A DNA stretch of 64,000 bases, taken from NCBI GenBank assembly GCA_005656395.1, contig SRSI01000078.1, positions 434,001 to 498,000 of the forward strand, read 5' to 3'. This stretch comes from Strongyloides papillosus. Its lineage: Eukaryota; Nematoda; Chromadorea; Rhabditida; Strongyloididae. The translations under genes were made by a program, and so were the position numbers. This document shows, piece by piece, positions 63,107 to 64,000 of this stretch (its first letter is position 1; every line of letters starts with the position of its first letter). A model generated the notes under the pieces. That model did no database searches. It was not told the DNA's origin and saw only the letters and a program-made list of their open reading frames with translations.

Positions 63107-64000
63107 AATTACGACAGTTTTTTTATGAGTGTGTATTTATCAAAATTTATGCAAAGCAAAAATTTTAGATGTTGTATTATTCTTATAAAACTTTTTCTTC
63201 TTAGTTCTCTGTAATAATAATATTATATTGAAGAAATTATAAAAATAATAATATATATAATAATAAGTTATTATAAATGCAATTCACTTTCCAAATGTGA
63301 TTTATAATAAATCAACAAAATTGTTTTAATAATTTTTCTTACAAAAACATTTTAACACCTGTTATTTGTATTATTTTATTATAATTCAATGCTTTACTAT
63401 TGAATATTTAATTCTTTTCATCATCTGCATACCCATAAATTATATAGATATTATTTTTTTTTTGTTTTATAAATAACTATTCTAAATTCTGTATACTTCT
63501 ACTTAATTGAATCATTAAATACAATAAAAATATAATCCATATATTGACATAAATATTCTTTTTATCGTAATGTTGATTTTATTTTCCATCTATGACGTAG
63601 TACTTTAAAAATTCCTTAAAAAATATTTTATCATTTATTTTTATGTCATTCGATATTTATATAAGTTATATCTCATAACTTTTTTTTCTTGAAAATTATA
63701 TTTATTAAAAAAATACAAAAATAAAAATATAATAATAGAGGAATAAACAAAATAATTTTTAAAATATATTATTTACTCATTTTTCAATTTATATTTCTTT
63801 ATTATCTTTTCCAGAATATGTAACAATTTTTAATAACATTCATATTCTATTTATTTGAGGACTATTCCAATTTCAATAAATATACATAAAAATATATATA
63901 ATTAAATAAATTTTTTATTTACATTATAAAATTTCATAAAAATGATATGTACACTTATTAGTAAAAAGGACTTTAAAACTTTTTTATAATTAATAATTTA
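63107..64000. other. 3' flank of the receptor kinase gene
   Basis: AT-rich, no coding frame. An AATAAA at 63306-63311, about 200 bp after the stop, is a plausible poly(A) signal. Nothing else is recognised to the window end. Confidence 0.5.

Overview
The window looks like nuclear DNA of a parasitic nematode of the Strongyloides type. I infer this from very high A+T (by eye close to 80%), short GT..AG introns in compact genes, and a gene set typical of nematodes: a FMRFamide-receptor-like GPCR, a patched-related RND protein, a novel-type protein kinase C and a fast-evolving receptor kinase. The species cannot be fixed from the sequence alone. I see no tRNA, rRNA, CRISPR array or bacterial operon.

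Layout. At the left edge (1-292) lies a Lys/Asn-rich coding fragment that changes frame. From 1.2 to 20 kb three genes sit on the minus strand: a 4-exon rhodopsin-family peptide GPCR (1186-3529, 415 aa), a 6-exon ankyrin-repeat protein (6892-8936, 487 aa) and a 7-exon novel PKC of the delta/TPA-1 type (10397-19994, 778 aa). The PKC first coding exon lies 5.2 kb upstream of the second. At 23.9-27.6 kb a plus-strand TMEM65-like mitochondrial protein converges on an intronless minus-strand patched-related transporter-like protein, with 250 bp between the stops. A gene-free 8 kb follows, then a 3-exon PNT+ETS transcription factor of ESE/ELF type (35836-38219, 678 aa).

From 38.2 to 59.6 kb there is a 21 kb gene desert that has collected mobile-element debris. 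It holds two adjoining TA-flanked inverted-repeat elements (45.0-46.9 kb), two internally deleted mariner relics (47.0-47.6 kb on minus, 47.8-48.5 kb on plus with about 40-bp terminal repeats), a tandem repeat of about 355 bp (52.35-53.2 kb), a 226-bp piggyBac-like MITE with intact TTAA duplications (53.56-53.78 kb), and a few decayed coding fragments.

At the right end are a short secreted-peptide gene (59667-59930) and a 3-exon receptor tyrosine kinase-like gene (60481-63106, 818 aa). The receptor kinase has lost the DFG aspartate, which is replaced by Gly-Leu-Gly, so it is a predicted pseudokinase or atypical kinase. It also carries a 42-nt intron without a stop codon that keeps the frame if retained.

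The intact genes are ordinary separate eukaryotic genes (signalling, transport, transcription) and not an operon. Exon joins below were inferred by hand from splice signals, frame continuity and family resemblance. I see no clearly undescribed biological system. The strongest points for a second look are the degenerate receptor kinase, the piggyBac MITE, the transposon graveyard and the unidentified decayed gene near 54.8 kb.
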